A stretch of DNA of 64,000 nucleotides from Pyrrhosoma nymphula (lineage: Eukaryota; Arthropoda; Insecta; Odonata; Coenagrionidae): NCBI GenBank assembly GCA_963573305.1, contig OY754338.1, forward strand, positions 16,738,192 through 16,802,191. The letters are read 5' to 3'. Numbering within the stretch: the first letter of the stretch is position 1; each line of letters opens with the position of its first letter. A program made the position numbers and the translations under genes. Below are positions 11,623 to 23,109 of this stretch, piece after piece. The notes below the pieces were generated by a model. That model was given only the letters and a program-made list of their open reading frames with translations, did not search any database and was not told the origin of the DNA.

Positions 11623-12217
11623 ACATACAGTAGAAACTCAAAATTACGTAGTTGACGGGACCGGAAAAATCGGCACTTCGTAATATCAAATTTCGTATGA
11701 ATGAGTATCTTTCAAAAACATCACGATGAAGCTCTTTTTTTGTTTCCTTAGATTAAGATGTACTCTCGCAATGTACTTGCATGATTTACGAAGTTATAAT
11801 TCATGAAAGTATATTTAAATGTCTAATTATGCCCACAGGGTGCACTCATTGTGAGTTGAACACAACTTATTTGTCAGAGTTTGACTTCCTATTTTTGGGA
11901 ATTTCAAATTTGGCACCACCGGATAAGTTATTTTGCCATTCCAGCTGGTGGTGTGGCGTGCAGCAACTCGCGGATTGGTACTACCCATCTTTGCCGTGAC
12001 GAATTTTAACAATATTATCTTGATATATCAATTTGCAATGTTTATTGTTTACTTGCGTCATAAATTTTTACGGATGATTCGGAAGTAAGACGAAAGCCGA
12101 AATATGCCCTGCAAGTAGTGATATATTTGGAGATATTGCTTCTCTTGACATTTCAATGGAAATAGACTTCTGTGTGTCAAGCTACCTTCGCATCAAATAG
12201 AGGCATTATTCTGTTCA
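11623..12217. other. Intergenic sequence with a possible pogo-like terminus
   Basis: TACAGTAGAAACTCAAAATT at about 11627 resembles the ends of pogo/Tigger-derived MITEs elsewhere in the window (TACAGT plus a short variable run). No matching opposite end was found. Nothing else is recognised. Confidence 0.25.
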
Positions 12218-13258
12218 CTCATTCGTTTTGTGATGACAAATGATTATTACCGGCAATACGACGCTCGATTCGGGTTATCGTGATGAATGGTAAAATATCC
12301 TTTCCAGGGTATTTGGAAATTGTCTGACGGCAGTCCTTCCATCCAGCTATCCCTCTCAATCACTCAGCCGGAAACATTAAAGATGTCAGATTTTAGGGTG
12401 ATACCTCAGTCGGATCTGAACAATTGGCGCGTCTAAACCGGTTTTTCCCAGAAGACCCTTCAAGAAAAAAGTTCTTCGTTCCTTATTCCTAGGCGCGACG
12501 ACATTCATCTGTGAGAAACTCATTCAGCGAGAAAGAGAAGGGGGTAACCCAAGAGGATCACTCCTTCACCTTATCTGTTATTATCTACCCTCACCCAGTT
12601 TCGCTTTTACCCAGGTGGCTTTCACTAGTGGGCCTCCTTTCAGCGGCCTCGGCAGCCAACACTAGGTTGATACGGCCGATGATCGAACGAGGGAGCCATT
12701 ATTTCTGTCGATTCAAATTGTAACCTTACCCCGGTGGTAGCTGTGAGGTTGACTTCGCACTCCTTCATGATTTTTCCACAACCTGAAATTATGTTGTGTA
12801 GCGCCCGAGAGAGCTTAGAAACGCATTGTCACATCAATGGGATAAATAACGTAGTGCATCGGCGCATGCGAAGAGAGAATCTGAACTCTAATCTGTTTTT
12901 ACTTCCTTTTATAGGAAGCATCATTCACTTATGGAAGTGGATACCACACCAGGAAATACATTTTCAGACCGTTGACTTTTACATCGCCATGCTAATAGAT
13001 AAAGAAATTCTGTTTTCACCGTTTGGCGCAGGAAGGATGTTGCTAGAACTTATTTTATAGGACTTGAAACATACTTGTGCGTACTTGATATCAACCACAT
13101 CGGAGAGAAAATTATTTGTCTTGCCTAAAATCGATCATTTCGCGGAAATGCTACTCTGCTATGAGAAGTGATACGAAAATGAGCTTTGATATAAGTTCTA
13201 GCTGCATCGTTTATCTTTCAATGTGGATACTCCTCAAGTTGGTACGCAAGTTTAATAC
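12218..13258. repeat. Unclassified ~1 kb interspersed repeat, copy 1
   Basis: This segment matches 62217-63238 in the same orientation over nearly its whole length with roughly 90% identity and small indels. Both copies begin around TCGTTTTGTGATGACAAATG and end around GGTACG(C/A)AAGTTTAATACA. A frame at 12734-13060 has a related frame at 62624-62947 (SHSFMIFPQPEIML, RMRRENxNSNLFLLPFIG). The shared frame could be a degenerate coding region or simply reflect shared ancestry. No terminal inverted repeat or poly(A) tail is obvious. Confidence 0.75.
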
Positions 13259-13370
13259 ATATTCGGATTTACTATCTAGGGGCAACTTGTGACGCAATCT
13301 GAAGAAATTATGAAAGTTAGATGGTAATGCGACATGAAGATGGAGCAAAGGTTTCCAGTGGCTTGATTTG

Positions 13371-13541
13371 TTGGATCCCATGTCTTCAGGTGCAACTGCA
13401 TGTGCCAGCGTTTAGGTTACTACAGTTTTTCCTCCATCACAGGAGCCATCTTAGATATGAAGATGCCTTCTGTAATGGATGAGCAGCTGTCATCACCTTA
13501 ATACTGAAACACAGAGTTGCACCTGAAAACATGGGATCCAA
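13371..13541. repeat. Hairpin MITE-like element
   Basis: TTGGATCCCATGTCTTCAGG near 13371 pairs with an inverted copy ending at about 13540 (CACCTGAAAACATGGGATCC). The arms are about 25 bp and the whole element about 170 bp. The inner part also has some inverted symmetry. No target duplication is certain. Confidence 0.5.
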
Positions 13542-14307
13542 AGCATCATCATCAGAGACGTGGTGAAAACTACTTCATATTTGTCGTGGTAAAGTATGGC
13601 TGATTATAGAAGTTCCACTTTGATGTCATGCACACACAAACCTCATTGTAAGTTAATTGAAGATTTGAAAACTTCCTTTCATCACCCTTGAAAAGCAGGG
13701 CAGAATATTTTTGTAATTAGAGATGCCCGTCATATGGTAAACCTTGTTATAAGTTGCTTTGGCGAAGGACGATTGTCTATAGCAATGGGAACAACATTTG
13801 TCAGTCAGGCGTAGAGGAACTGTTTTAATTGTAGCAAGATGGACTGCAAGCTGCAAACAAGTTGCAAGATTAAGCACATTGAGCGGTTAAGGCATAAAAT
13901 GAAGATGCCTTCATGTAGTACTGTAGCTGATGCCCTTGTTTGGTGACAGTGTTGTGCAACTACTTGATTTCGAGGGATGCTAAGAAACAGGAGGTGATAT
14001 GATTTATGAATGCCATTTTTTATGTTCTTAACTTGTCAAGTTTTTTGGGAAAAAATTAGTCTCTTGGCTAAACAACGAAAATACATGGTGAACTTTTATA
14101 CCTATATGGGGCCAATTCTTACATTAATTCTCTTGACTAAAGACAAGAGATGGTAGGATTCCTGTTCTCCTTTCCAATAGGATTTTTAGGTTTGAAAGGT
14201 TGCCATTCGAATGTTGAAAGACTTGTGAGCATGTATGTAAAATCAGGTTGTATGATATACATGCTTATAAATTGTCGGGATCATCTTGAATTGTTTTTTG
14301 GTTTGAT
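13542..14307. other. Intergenic stretch with no recognised feature
   Basis: Only short frames without domain character. Nothing to annotate. Confidence 0.35.
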
Positions 14308-14317
14308 AAGGCAAAGG

Positions 14318-14554
14318 TGGTGGCCTAGTGGGTAGAGTGCTTGGCTACTGATCGAAGGGTCCCGGGTTCAAATCCGGGTGAAGCCATTGAACGCCCCCGA
14401 ACAAAACTCCTCAAGAGTGCGAGGTGGCCCAGGGAAAGGAACTGGCCCCCCTACCCTGAATGTGTGAAATCCACGCGCCTCTGTGGCTTAGTCCGGGGTG
14501 AGCTCTACCCTCAACTACCCAAACCAACCTTCGGGTTGAATCACTGAGTGAGTG
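14318..14554 (+). mobile_element. tRNA-derived SINE with target-site duplication
   Basis: The head is tRNA-like. An A-box-like run (TGGCCTAGTGGGTAGAGTGC) starts at about 14321 and a B box (GGGTTCAAATCC) lies at about 14364-14375; both are internal RNA polymerase III promoter parts. A tRNA-unrelated body follows, and the element ends in a short TGAG repeat (CACTGAGTGAGTG). It is flanked by a 10-bp duplication AAGGCAAAGG (14308-14317 and 14555-14564), which fixes both boundaries and gives 237 bp. The anticodon arm no longer pairs well, so it is not a working tRNA. Confidence 0.85.
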
Positions 14555-14564
14555 AAGGCAAAGG

Positions 14565-15259
14565 GGAGGCTGGAATAACAATCCTAAGTGAGAAAAGTTT
14601 ACAGCAGCCTATAAAAGGCTATCAATGCGAAATGAACTGAAAAATAATGCCTCAGAGAACTGCTTAATACAGGATATTATAATATCATTATGTTATATCT
14701 AAGTATTACTCTGCTCGCATTCAATTTGTGCTAGAAAGTGACATGTTTTTCAGCTACCTTGATCACCTATAGACCATGACTATACTGTCATAATGTTAAT
14801 TCCCTATCACTGTTCTCAGAAAATGTGGAATACATTCAGGTTTTGTAGTAAAAAAGATGCATTGGTGAATGTACTGAGACAAGATTCACTACTGAGTAAT
14901 CAATCTGATAAACTAATTTCTTTAAAAAATAAAGGTCTGTTTTCCTTCAAGAGATGTGAACATTTTTAAGGGAACAATCATTCTGTGCTTCATCTTTAGG
15001 TAACTTGAACAAAAAACTGCAGAAAAAAATTTCTCTTGTAGTTGCAGGAAGAGCTGCTGAGTTGGGAATTTTTTCATCGCTAAAAAACCACTACCTTGAC
15101 CTCAAACCGTTTGACACATTTTTATCCTATAAATGCAATATCAATGAATTAATTGAATTTTTTTATAATGACAAATAATTAAACTGCAAATTACTCAAAC
15201 CAATGAGGTTTCTTTCATTTATTGTTTCCCTCAAATTTACTTTAACCTTTTGCTAACTC
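14565..15259. other. Intergenic stretch with no recognised feature
   Basis: AT-rich, with no convincing coding or repeat structure seen. Confidence 0.35.
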
Positions 15260-16140
15260 TCATGCAGAAGAAAGATTGTCATCGGTGAAGGTAATATGGC
15301 AGCTTGTGATGTCAGTGGGCTTCACCCCCACCTTAGGGAACAAAATATGAAAGGACTTGAGCAGTTATTATGAGGAGGGTATATCAAGATCTGGAACAGC
15401 TTCGGTATTGGAAGAGAACCAAAAATTGAAAATGAAGATCAAAAGCTGTCATCTGAAGTGGAGGCGGCTAGGTCCAATATTAAGTTCCTCAAAGAACAAC
15501 TTACGACATTACAACTCCTGGGGAAGTACCAAGGTTGTTCATTGCAAGCTGCCCTAATATCATTAATAATTCATTGTTTCAACCTTTGATAAGCATGTAG
15601 GTAAGTTAAATATATTTTTGTGTCTAGGAAAGGAATTGGACATGCTGAGGTCTTAGCAATAAAATGCTAAAATCAACTCTGGTAAGCCTCAGCAAGTAAC
15701 TGTCTTGAAGAGGAGGCTTGAGTATGGTATGGAAGGCTCGTGTTAATATTTATATAGCTACCTTGTTTGACAATACTAATTTGTATGAAGTAGTAGTACT
15801 TCAGGTGAGCCCCTATTCTATTATCTAGTTATTTCTTTACAGAGCATGATGTTCCTACTTCAAAACATTAATAGTGGAAACTGTCCCTATTTTAGGTAAC
15901 GTACATTTCCTAAACGTTGAAAATCATTCACTATTGGCCATTTCAATACAATTTTCATATGTAAATGTAACATAATCTGACAGTTTTATCCCTGTCGAGA
16001 CAAGTCAAGCTGTGAAGGTTCAAGAAAAATCTGAAGCCATGAAAAATGAAGAAAGCATTCTTGAAGTGGCGAGGGAATATGCTGAAATTCGCCAGATCCC
16101 ATTTGTTGTCTCTCAACACTGCAAAATCAGTTAAACTTAA
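15260..16140 (+). pseudogene. Possible decayed gene fragment with coiled-coil-like segments
   Basis: From about 15360 a frame reads YYEEGISRSGTASVLEENQK. After a one-base shift it continues NEDQKLSSEVEAARSNIKFL and KEQLTTLQ, a heptad-like, charged, coiled-coil pattern. A donor-like GTAAGT follows at about 15601. Near 16013 another open stretch reads VQEKSEAMKNEESILEVARE. The composition looks protein-derived, but the frame is broken and I recognise no family. It could be an old duplicated exon or chance. Confidence 0.25.
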
Positions 16141-17561
16141 GATCATCGATGCACCCAAAAACTCAAATTTACTGCTGCTACGGATCCAATATGCTTACAC
16201 TAATCCGAAAATCCAGCTAAGCATGTGAGATAATAGAAATATGTCGCTACATATTTGTCCTCCACCAACTGCATAATACAACAAGTCCTGCGTTGAGGAT
16301 GAGGCTCCATACACCACACTTTTCAGAGTCGTCATACCCGCAAAGTCATCAAACTAGCCAAGAAAAGATTTAATTCTCTTCACAAACAATCTTTACCCAA
16401 CGTTATTCTTCCGCCAATGGAGTGTTTGCATAAATGGGGGATTGCTATGAAATCCATTCTATATCGTAAATTGTGTTTCCATAATAATATATTTAAATTA
16501 CCAGCTCTAAATCTTGCCTAGTTTGTTTAATAATCACGATTTATTGAGCATTGTTTTCGCAACGATATATTTACGCCCAGCCATTGGCTCGTTGCGTAGT
16601 GACGTAATCCCCCTTGCAGCAGACGGGTGAGACTGTGTTATAGCGTGTTGAGGATGTATGAAGTGGAAATATACGAATTATTCTGACTTTACTGATTCAA
16701 AATAGGGAATCATTACGTTTGTAAAGTTAACAGGTATAATCGAGGCTTGATCCAACTATAAACCATGGTTGTTGCATCAACTATCGAGTAATTACTTGGC
16801 GGAATGCGGATAATTTTGGGTGAATAGTAAAGAGGGGAATTGTCATTCAGTAATTCATTAGAATTTTCTACCAAAAAAGTAAAAGTTAGAAAAAATTACC
16901 AAAGTTTTAAAATGCGTAACTGTAAAAGTATATTGTTTCTTATGTTATTCTTAATTTGATCGACGGCATGTGTACATCTTGTGCCAGGGTAAGGGAAACC
17001 GTTTGATGTTTATTATTTTGACATGCGAATTTGTACTCCATGCAGGTTATCTTAAACTGCAAACTACATAAAATTATTGTTACTCATAATTATTCAATTC
17101 AATCACCAAATATCCAATGCCGATCGCTTTTGTAGCAGTTATAAATTTCCTCGTAGGCCAGTATTAACTTTTATAATGGGGTATATTTTCAGCGGTAAAT
17201 TCATCGCCTAGCAGGTCGGAAATTATAAGGTTATCGTCTCTAACCTTGAAAAAATTTATTCCAATTTTATATGAACATTGTGGCGCTCGACAATATGATC
17301 GTGTATTGAGTACAATATAAGTAGTAACCCTCTTCATTTTATAATATCAATCTTGATTATTTGAAACTTTTTTACAATCGATACGTGTATTCACGAAAAT
17401 ATCAGTCTCGTTCATCACCACGCTAATCTCAATGGGTGTTTTCTCTTGCTGTCAATGTTTCTCCAAAATTATTATTGATAGTTGTTGAAAATGCTTACTA
17501 ATCTAAAGTAAAATACTAAGTACCTACAAATTTTGTAGAAAAGTATAAAGTATCTTACTTA
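16141..17561. other. Intergenic stretch with no recognised feature
   Basis: AT-rich with scattered short frames. A segment at about 17199 (CATCGCCTAGCAGGTCGGA) recurs in similar form at about 23951, just outside the other side of the nested element. Nothing else is recognised. Confidence 0.3.
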
Positions 17562-17574
17562 CCCTATTGAAAAT

Positions 17575-17755
17575 GCCCTATAGGAATTTTTTTTTCCCAC
17601 AGTAATTTGACAATGGGAACTCGAAATTTTCCTATAGGAAATTTTTTCCTATAGGAAATAATTTTCCTATAGGAAATAATTTTCCTGTTGGAAATTTCCT
17701 ATAGGAAATAATTTTCCTATAGGAAATAATTTTCCCATTGGAAAATAGTCTCATA
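17575..17755. repeat. TTCCTATAGGAA palindrome array, left
   Basis: About half a dozen copies of a perfect 12-bp palindrome, separated mostly by AAT(A)ATT runs, sit directly inside the left terminus of the outer nested element. Confidence 0.8.
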
Positions 17756-17775
17756 TACATAACCTTAAAAAAAAA

Positions 17776-17850
17776 ACGCCACCGTAAGGATTAGATCGGG
17801 GGACCTTCAGTTCATGAGTCGCCGACTCTGACCACTACACCAACTGATTG
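17776..17850 (-). repeat. tRNA-like sequence (Met-type anticodon), degenerate
   Basis: On the minus strand TTGGTGTAGTGGTCAGAGTC resembles an A-box/D-arm region. GACTCATGAACTGAAGGTC resembles a Met-tRNA anticodon arm with CAT in the loop. The B box is damaged (CCCGATCTAATCC instead of GGTTCGAATCC). It is probably a SINE head or tRNA relic, not a functional gene. Confidence 0.4.
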
Positions 17851-18629
17851 AGTTGATAAGTGAGCGATCTCATAAGTATAACTTTGGTATTAGTTGAGAG
17901 AGGATTGATTTTTTGATGCTCTCTCAACTAATTTTAATGATTGATAGAAGAGAGAGGATGAGTTTTTTTAATTTCGAAAGAGGATTGCTGCACACCTACA
18001 GAGTCATAAGGCCGTTTTACTCGGGCACGAAATTGCACAACTTCAAACTGCATTTTTTCTCAATCGGGCGTGCAATCATTTTCGAATTAGAGCAGAAGCT
18101 ATTTTGCTACCTCGCGTTCATGCATTCACGCATGCGTTCTTGCAATTCATGGCTTACCGTGTTTACACGATGCATTTACCCGCGCAAGTACGTGGCTGGA
18201 CAGATGCGTGAACACATTCACCAAATTAGAACGAGCTATTTTCTGTCCACGCATTTGCGCAATTTGGAGTGTTTACACCATAGAGTTATTAAGGTACTAT
18301 ATACTCTATATACTAAGGTTGAACTATATACTCTAAGGTTTACACGGTGAAAATTTGATGGTGATTGCCCAAGCAGCATCGTATGTCAGTTATATATCGG
18401 CCCAATATCTTTTTGATATCACCAATGTCGTTTTAACATCGGGTGATTTTGCCGATATAAAATTGACATAAATATGATATCTTTCCCCGATGTAAAAGTG
18501 ATATCGTCGAACTGATATTAAAGTGACATTTAATAGATATCGTTCTCCGATGTAAAAATGATGTCAGTGGACCTGACGAATAAAGGATATAAAAGTAATA
18601 TTTTTTCCAACCTCATTGGCACTAACTAA

Positions 18630-19410
18630 TTTCCTAGCCCGGAGTGAATCCCGAGAAAACCTAAGACTTCTTCTGTTTTTCTTACACTCATAACTTGCTT
18701 CACATACGCTGTCCTATTCTTAATATTCCTCCTCTTTAGAGTCTCGTCTACCAAATTCACCCTTGACTTTTGCGCCCTACCTCATCCTCTCACACCATTC
18801 ACTCTATTATCACATATATCCATATGATGATCCATGATACATTGATATATATTTTCGTTATTTGAATCTCTTCCGTTCTTTCGGCTAGGCCTAACCATTG
18901 GGAGGTCACTTCTTTCACATGTCTATTACTGGAGCATCCAACCCACAATTTTTCATCGTTCACTCATTTGTAACCCTACATCCATCCTACTTTTACCGCA
19001 AAATAATCTCAGGTACCCCATTCCCTCTGCATTAAGGTTTCTATTATCCTTATCCTGACATACCCAGGTTTTGCTGCAATATAATAACCCCAGGAGGAGA
19101 TCAATTTTGTACACCTCTATTTTTGCCTCCCAAGACATACAATCAACCATAGATATGCACAATATGCTACCTAAGACATTTCTACTGGCATTTGCACACC
19201 TTAAAATCTACATCTATCCTTCCATCTTTTGCAAACATTCATCTAAGATACACAAAATCGTCTACTGGTTCAATTAGGTACTTCATCATTTACCCGGCTC
19301 ATCATACGATCATTCTTACCACTCTGCCATTCGAAAACTACCACTTTGGTATTTGATGCTATTATCCTCAAATCCATTCTCCTTGTGGCTTAATTTCACT
19401 TTCATGTTGA
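18630..19410 (-). pseudogene. Fragment of a second LINE family, reverse transcriptase carboxy-terminal region
   Basis: On the minus strand a frame at 19162-18953 contains LLLGLLYCSKTWVCQDKDNR and LNAEGMGYLRLFCGKSRMD. This matches the common LINE carboxy-terminal pattern LLYGSETW followed by an AAEMRYLR-x-x-x-GK-R-D block, with G to C and other substitutions. Neighbouring sequence is eroded by stops. It differs from the 1.1-4.4 kb LINE family. Confidence 0.5.
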
Positions 19411-20447
19411 CATCAGTCAATAGTGTTATCAAATATATATTAATTATAAGTTACATCAGAGAGGTTGCCAACATTCAATAAACCTATTAAAAATTTGACC
19501 ACTAATGGTCACTATTAAAATTAATTAATCCATCTTACTAAAGCTTATTGAATGCATTAATAAATTTACAACAACAACTGTAAGGTATATCAAAAAATAC
19601 TTGGTGTATAACAATATACTTGGAGCCAAGGCTCCAAGTATCCAGGCTACCTCTCCGCTGTGAGCAATGCGCATTTACCTTTAATAGAGTATAGTACACG
19701 CATAATACTGTAACATATTGCATTGTAATCAGATATGAATCGACCGACACTTTAAAGCACGTAATCCGGCAAAATCTCAATGACGAATGAAATATTTTAA
19801 GGTACTCAAAACCTGGACCCAGAACTTGGGGTTTTGAAAAATGCGGGTTTCAACTAGCAATTGGCGCGTTGGCGCTGCGTTCGATACGTCAAAAAAATGA
19901 AGATCGATATGTTGGTGGTTAAGCGCATGGTCCTTATATTTTATAGGGACCTTGGTTAAGCGTTTGTAAACAAATGCGTAAGGGGGAATTCAATTATTCC
20001 CTAAGTATTTTGGTAATATATTCCTGGTGCAACTGTTTTAAAATCTATCATCACTTTTGCCGTTTATGTGAGGTTGGATGCAATCACTGAAGTTTTCTGG
20101 AAGACGCCTAATGTTTGGATGTTTCTATATTCATGGTTTGGACACTGAAGCAAGGTAAGTTGCTTGTTGTTCTTCATTATTATCTATAGTTATAACATTA
20201 ATATTGGTTTAAGAAACCGTACCCCTCTCTGAAAATAGTTAACTTCTTATTTGCTATTAGCGTAGCATATTCTGTCCTATTATTTTAATTAAGTTTACCG
20301 GTGTATTTTCACGTCGTGTATTGTGTAGTGTATTGATATCTGAGGAGAAGGCTAGTAACATTTTTGTGCATCAGTTAGTGATATCTTACGACTCTTGATT
20401 TGTTAATTTCACTCTGTATTTAGGAACCTAGTCTAGTAATCAGGTTT

Positions 20448-20807
20448 TTGAAAGTTATTATACCCTCCAAGATTATTTCTCTCCGAAAAGAAGTTATTCA
20501 TATGAGTAAGAAAATTAAACCTTTGGGAGAAGTGATTTTGGAGGAAGAAGAATATAATACGGAATTTTGTTATAAGGTCGTAGTTAAACAAGTTTTAAAC
20601 GATAATCGTTGGTTTACAATTGGAAGATTATTATTGCCTGTGTTTAAGAGTAATATTTCAAGATATCACTGTCGTGATACGATTTGTTCCATTTTCACCT
20701 GCCTACACTTCCAACACTGTTCAATGAAAGTTGCCGTTGTAAAACTCGTGATCTCATTGGGCTCATGCATTGGTGGTGTGGGTCAAATGTTTTCATCTAG
20801 GTGTTAA
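20448..20807 (+). CDS. Unassigned 119-codon open frame inside the innermost nested element
   Basis: The frame contains MSKKIKPLGEVILEEEEYNT, then CYKVVVKQVLNDNRWFTIGR. The first 60 or so residues look protein-like (charged, with a strand-like hydrophobic pattern); the rest is cysteine-rich and less convincing. It may be a remnant of the element's own protein. I do not recognise the family, and it could be chance. Confidence 0.2.
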   Translation: MKVIIPSKIISLRKEVIHMSKKIKPLGEVILEEEEYNTEFCYKVVVKQVLNDNRWFTIGRLLLPVFKSNISRYHCRDTICSIFTCLHFQHCSMKVAVVKLVISLGSCIGGVGQMFSSRC

Positions 20808-22089
20808 TTCTGTATGTGTTTTCAGTGTGGGAACTTGTCATTCGCTTTTTTATTGTGAGTTTATTTATGGGTAGAGTACAGTGGTAACTGCTTTAGTGGA
20901 AGGTGAAAAATTAGTGACTGCAATGAATGACAATTTTTAATTTTCTTTGAATATGTGGTTGAATCGTGTATAATGTGCTTAATTGTTTCATTGTTTTCCT
21001 CGATTAAAACTTTGCCTCACTTTTTCAATTTTATTATTCTCAGCTACAATTTTTGGTCAATTTAAGGTGACTTGTTAAAACTTTTATTTCTAGCTGTGAT
21101 CCGATAAGCACATCCTGCTTTAACTGGGGCAGATGAAGACATGGAGGTGGAATTGAGGCTGGAAATCTCATTATTGAGAGGGTGGACAAGTGCAGCTGAA
21201 ACCAGAGTGCGAAAATGAAGGAAGAGGAAGGGGAATAGAAGAGAAAACGTCTGTTGGGGCAGGTGATACATGATTTAAACCATCCATAGCCAAGACTGTC
21301 TTGGTCACATCATAGATCAAGGGAGGATTAGTAAATCTTCAGTTAGTTCTTTCTTCAAACTGTGGATTTTATTATAATTATTTGTTTAAAGTAGAGACAT
21401 TCATGCTTGTCTTTGCTTATTTACCATTTGATGGTGTTAACATTTTTTGTAACTTTGAATACCCATATTTCTGATAAGGGGACTTGAAAAGATTTCTCTG
21501 GTGGTGTTTTAGGTAAATTAAGAGCTTCTTATTCATTTTTGATGACATAACATAGCTGCTGAATTTTGAATTTGAAAAAATGTGTCAAAATGTTAGTACT
21601 ACCTTAATTACTATAGACCATGAACATGCTAGTATCAGCCATAAAAACTGTTTACTTGGTGCAAAATATAATAAGATTAGGGAATATATATATGAAATAG
21701 AATAACTTGGCACTGATTGTGTTTTAATCGTATTCTTAAATATGTTTCCCAGTGATATCATGACTCATGTAAGCTGTTTCTTTCAGCATAAGCAACAGAT
21801 GAGGATGAAGCATCAATGAGAATAGGAATACAGAAGAAATGCAACAGTGCTTCAAGTGGCATGAAAGAGCTTATATGACACCTAGGATTTTGTAACCATT
21901 AGTAATTTCAATAAATAGTATTTTACTAATTTTGTATTTTCTTTCAGAAACACTCTCTTTTATACCTATTGTAAGTACATCAAGTACTGGCTCCAGTCAT
22001 ATGGTTAGTTACAGCCATATGAATGTTCCATCATTACTATAACTTTATTTCCCATTTTTGGGTGCATTTAGTTCCAAAGTCCTTAATAT

Positions 22090-22560
22090 CTTTTTAACAT
22101 CAAATTGATATCGGTCCAACATCATCAGCAAATGCCATTTTTATATCATTGTATAGTCAGGAAAGATATCCTTAGTATGTCAGATATGTATCAATTTGAT
22201 GTCGGTAACATGTCACTTTTGTGTTCTGTTATAGTCAGGAAAGATATCTTTTTAACGTCAATTTTATATCGGTCCAACATCATCAGCAAATGCCATTTTT
22301 ATATCATTGTATAGTCAGGAAAGATATCTTTTTAACGTCAATTTTATATCGGTCCGACATCATCAGAAAATGTCATTTTTATATCAATGTATAGTCAGGA
22401 AAGATATCCTTAGTATGTCGGATATATATCAATTTGACGTCGGTAACATGTCACTTTTGTGTCCTGTTATAGTCGGGAAAGATATCCTTTTTATGTCAGA
22501 TATATATCACTTTGACATCGGCAGCAGATGTCACTTTTATCCCGGCAAATGTTATCATTT
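22090..22560. repeat. Subterminal tandem repeats of the innermost element
   Basis: Units of about 40-60 bp built on GTCAGGAAAGATATC, followed by TATATC(A/G)...TT(T)GA(T/C)(A/G)TCGG, recur about seven times with variation. They are typical binding-site-like arrays inside the ends of some DNA transposons. Confidence 0.65.
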
Positions 22561-23109
22561 TTGACCTAATGCCGATATCGGCAGCCGATATCGTTTTGAT
22601 TAATAAGTGATCTATAATGATGTAAAAGTGACATCGGGCCGATATCAGCATGCTGCTGGGGTGTATTCACGCATCTACCCGCGCGGGTAATGCATCGTGT
22701 AAACACGACACCATGCAATTTGTAATGCATGTTCGTACTTACATCAGATTGTACGTGCCCCGTGTAAAACGCCGGACTATTGACAAATGGAGAAGAACTT
22801 CGTGTGTTATGCCAGATATAGTTTGCGTTACACTGGAATTGGAATGGAACTGACTATGTGAGTTCCATACCGGTGAACCATTTTTTAATGAATTTCTAAC
22901 TTTTTCTTAAAATTTTTTTATTGACAATTATGTTTTAATTATAAATGAAATATGGTAAAAACTTGTCTTGTATGGTGAGGTATGCATTATATTTGTGAGA
23001 ATGCAGAACCATTGATAAAATGAAATGTTTTCTTTTTTTAATTTCGAATTAATTAGAATTTTTCGCACTATGGGAAACATTCTTAATGTACCTATAATAA
23101 ATATTTGTT

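Larger units (their letters stand above)
18368..22660. mobile_element. Innermost inverted-repeat element with GATATC/ATCGG subterminal repeats
   Basis: The left end is CCCAAGCAGCATCGTATGTC and the right end, reversed, is CCCCAGCAGCATGCTGATAT; both continue into runs resembling ATATCGGCCCGATGTC. Subterminal tandem repeats of about 40 bp (GGAAAGATATCTTTTTAACG, CAATTTTATATCGGTCCAAC) occupy 18390-18600 and especially 22090-22560. Its core holds a LINE fragment (18630-19410) and an unassigned 119-codon frame. Superfamily unknown. Confidence 0.6.
18008..22778. mobile_element. Middle element of the nest: AGGCCGTTTTAC-type inverted-repeat element
   Basis: The left end reads AAGGCCGTTTTACTCGGGCA. The right end, read in reverse, gives GGCGTTTTACACGGGGCACG at about 22753-22778. 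The same style of terminus bounds a short MITE at 27617-27832. Its interior (ACGCATGCGTTC, TTTACACGATGCATTTACCC and similar) appears on both sides of the innermost element, consistent with insertion of that element into it. The exact target duplication is unresolved. No coding capacity of its own is seen. Confidence 0.55.

Noticed and set aside
17776..17850. tRNA-Met gene on the minus strand
   Set aside because: The B box is degenerate and the sequence lies inside a nested transposon.
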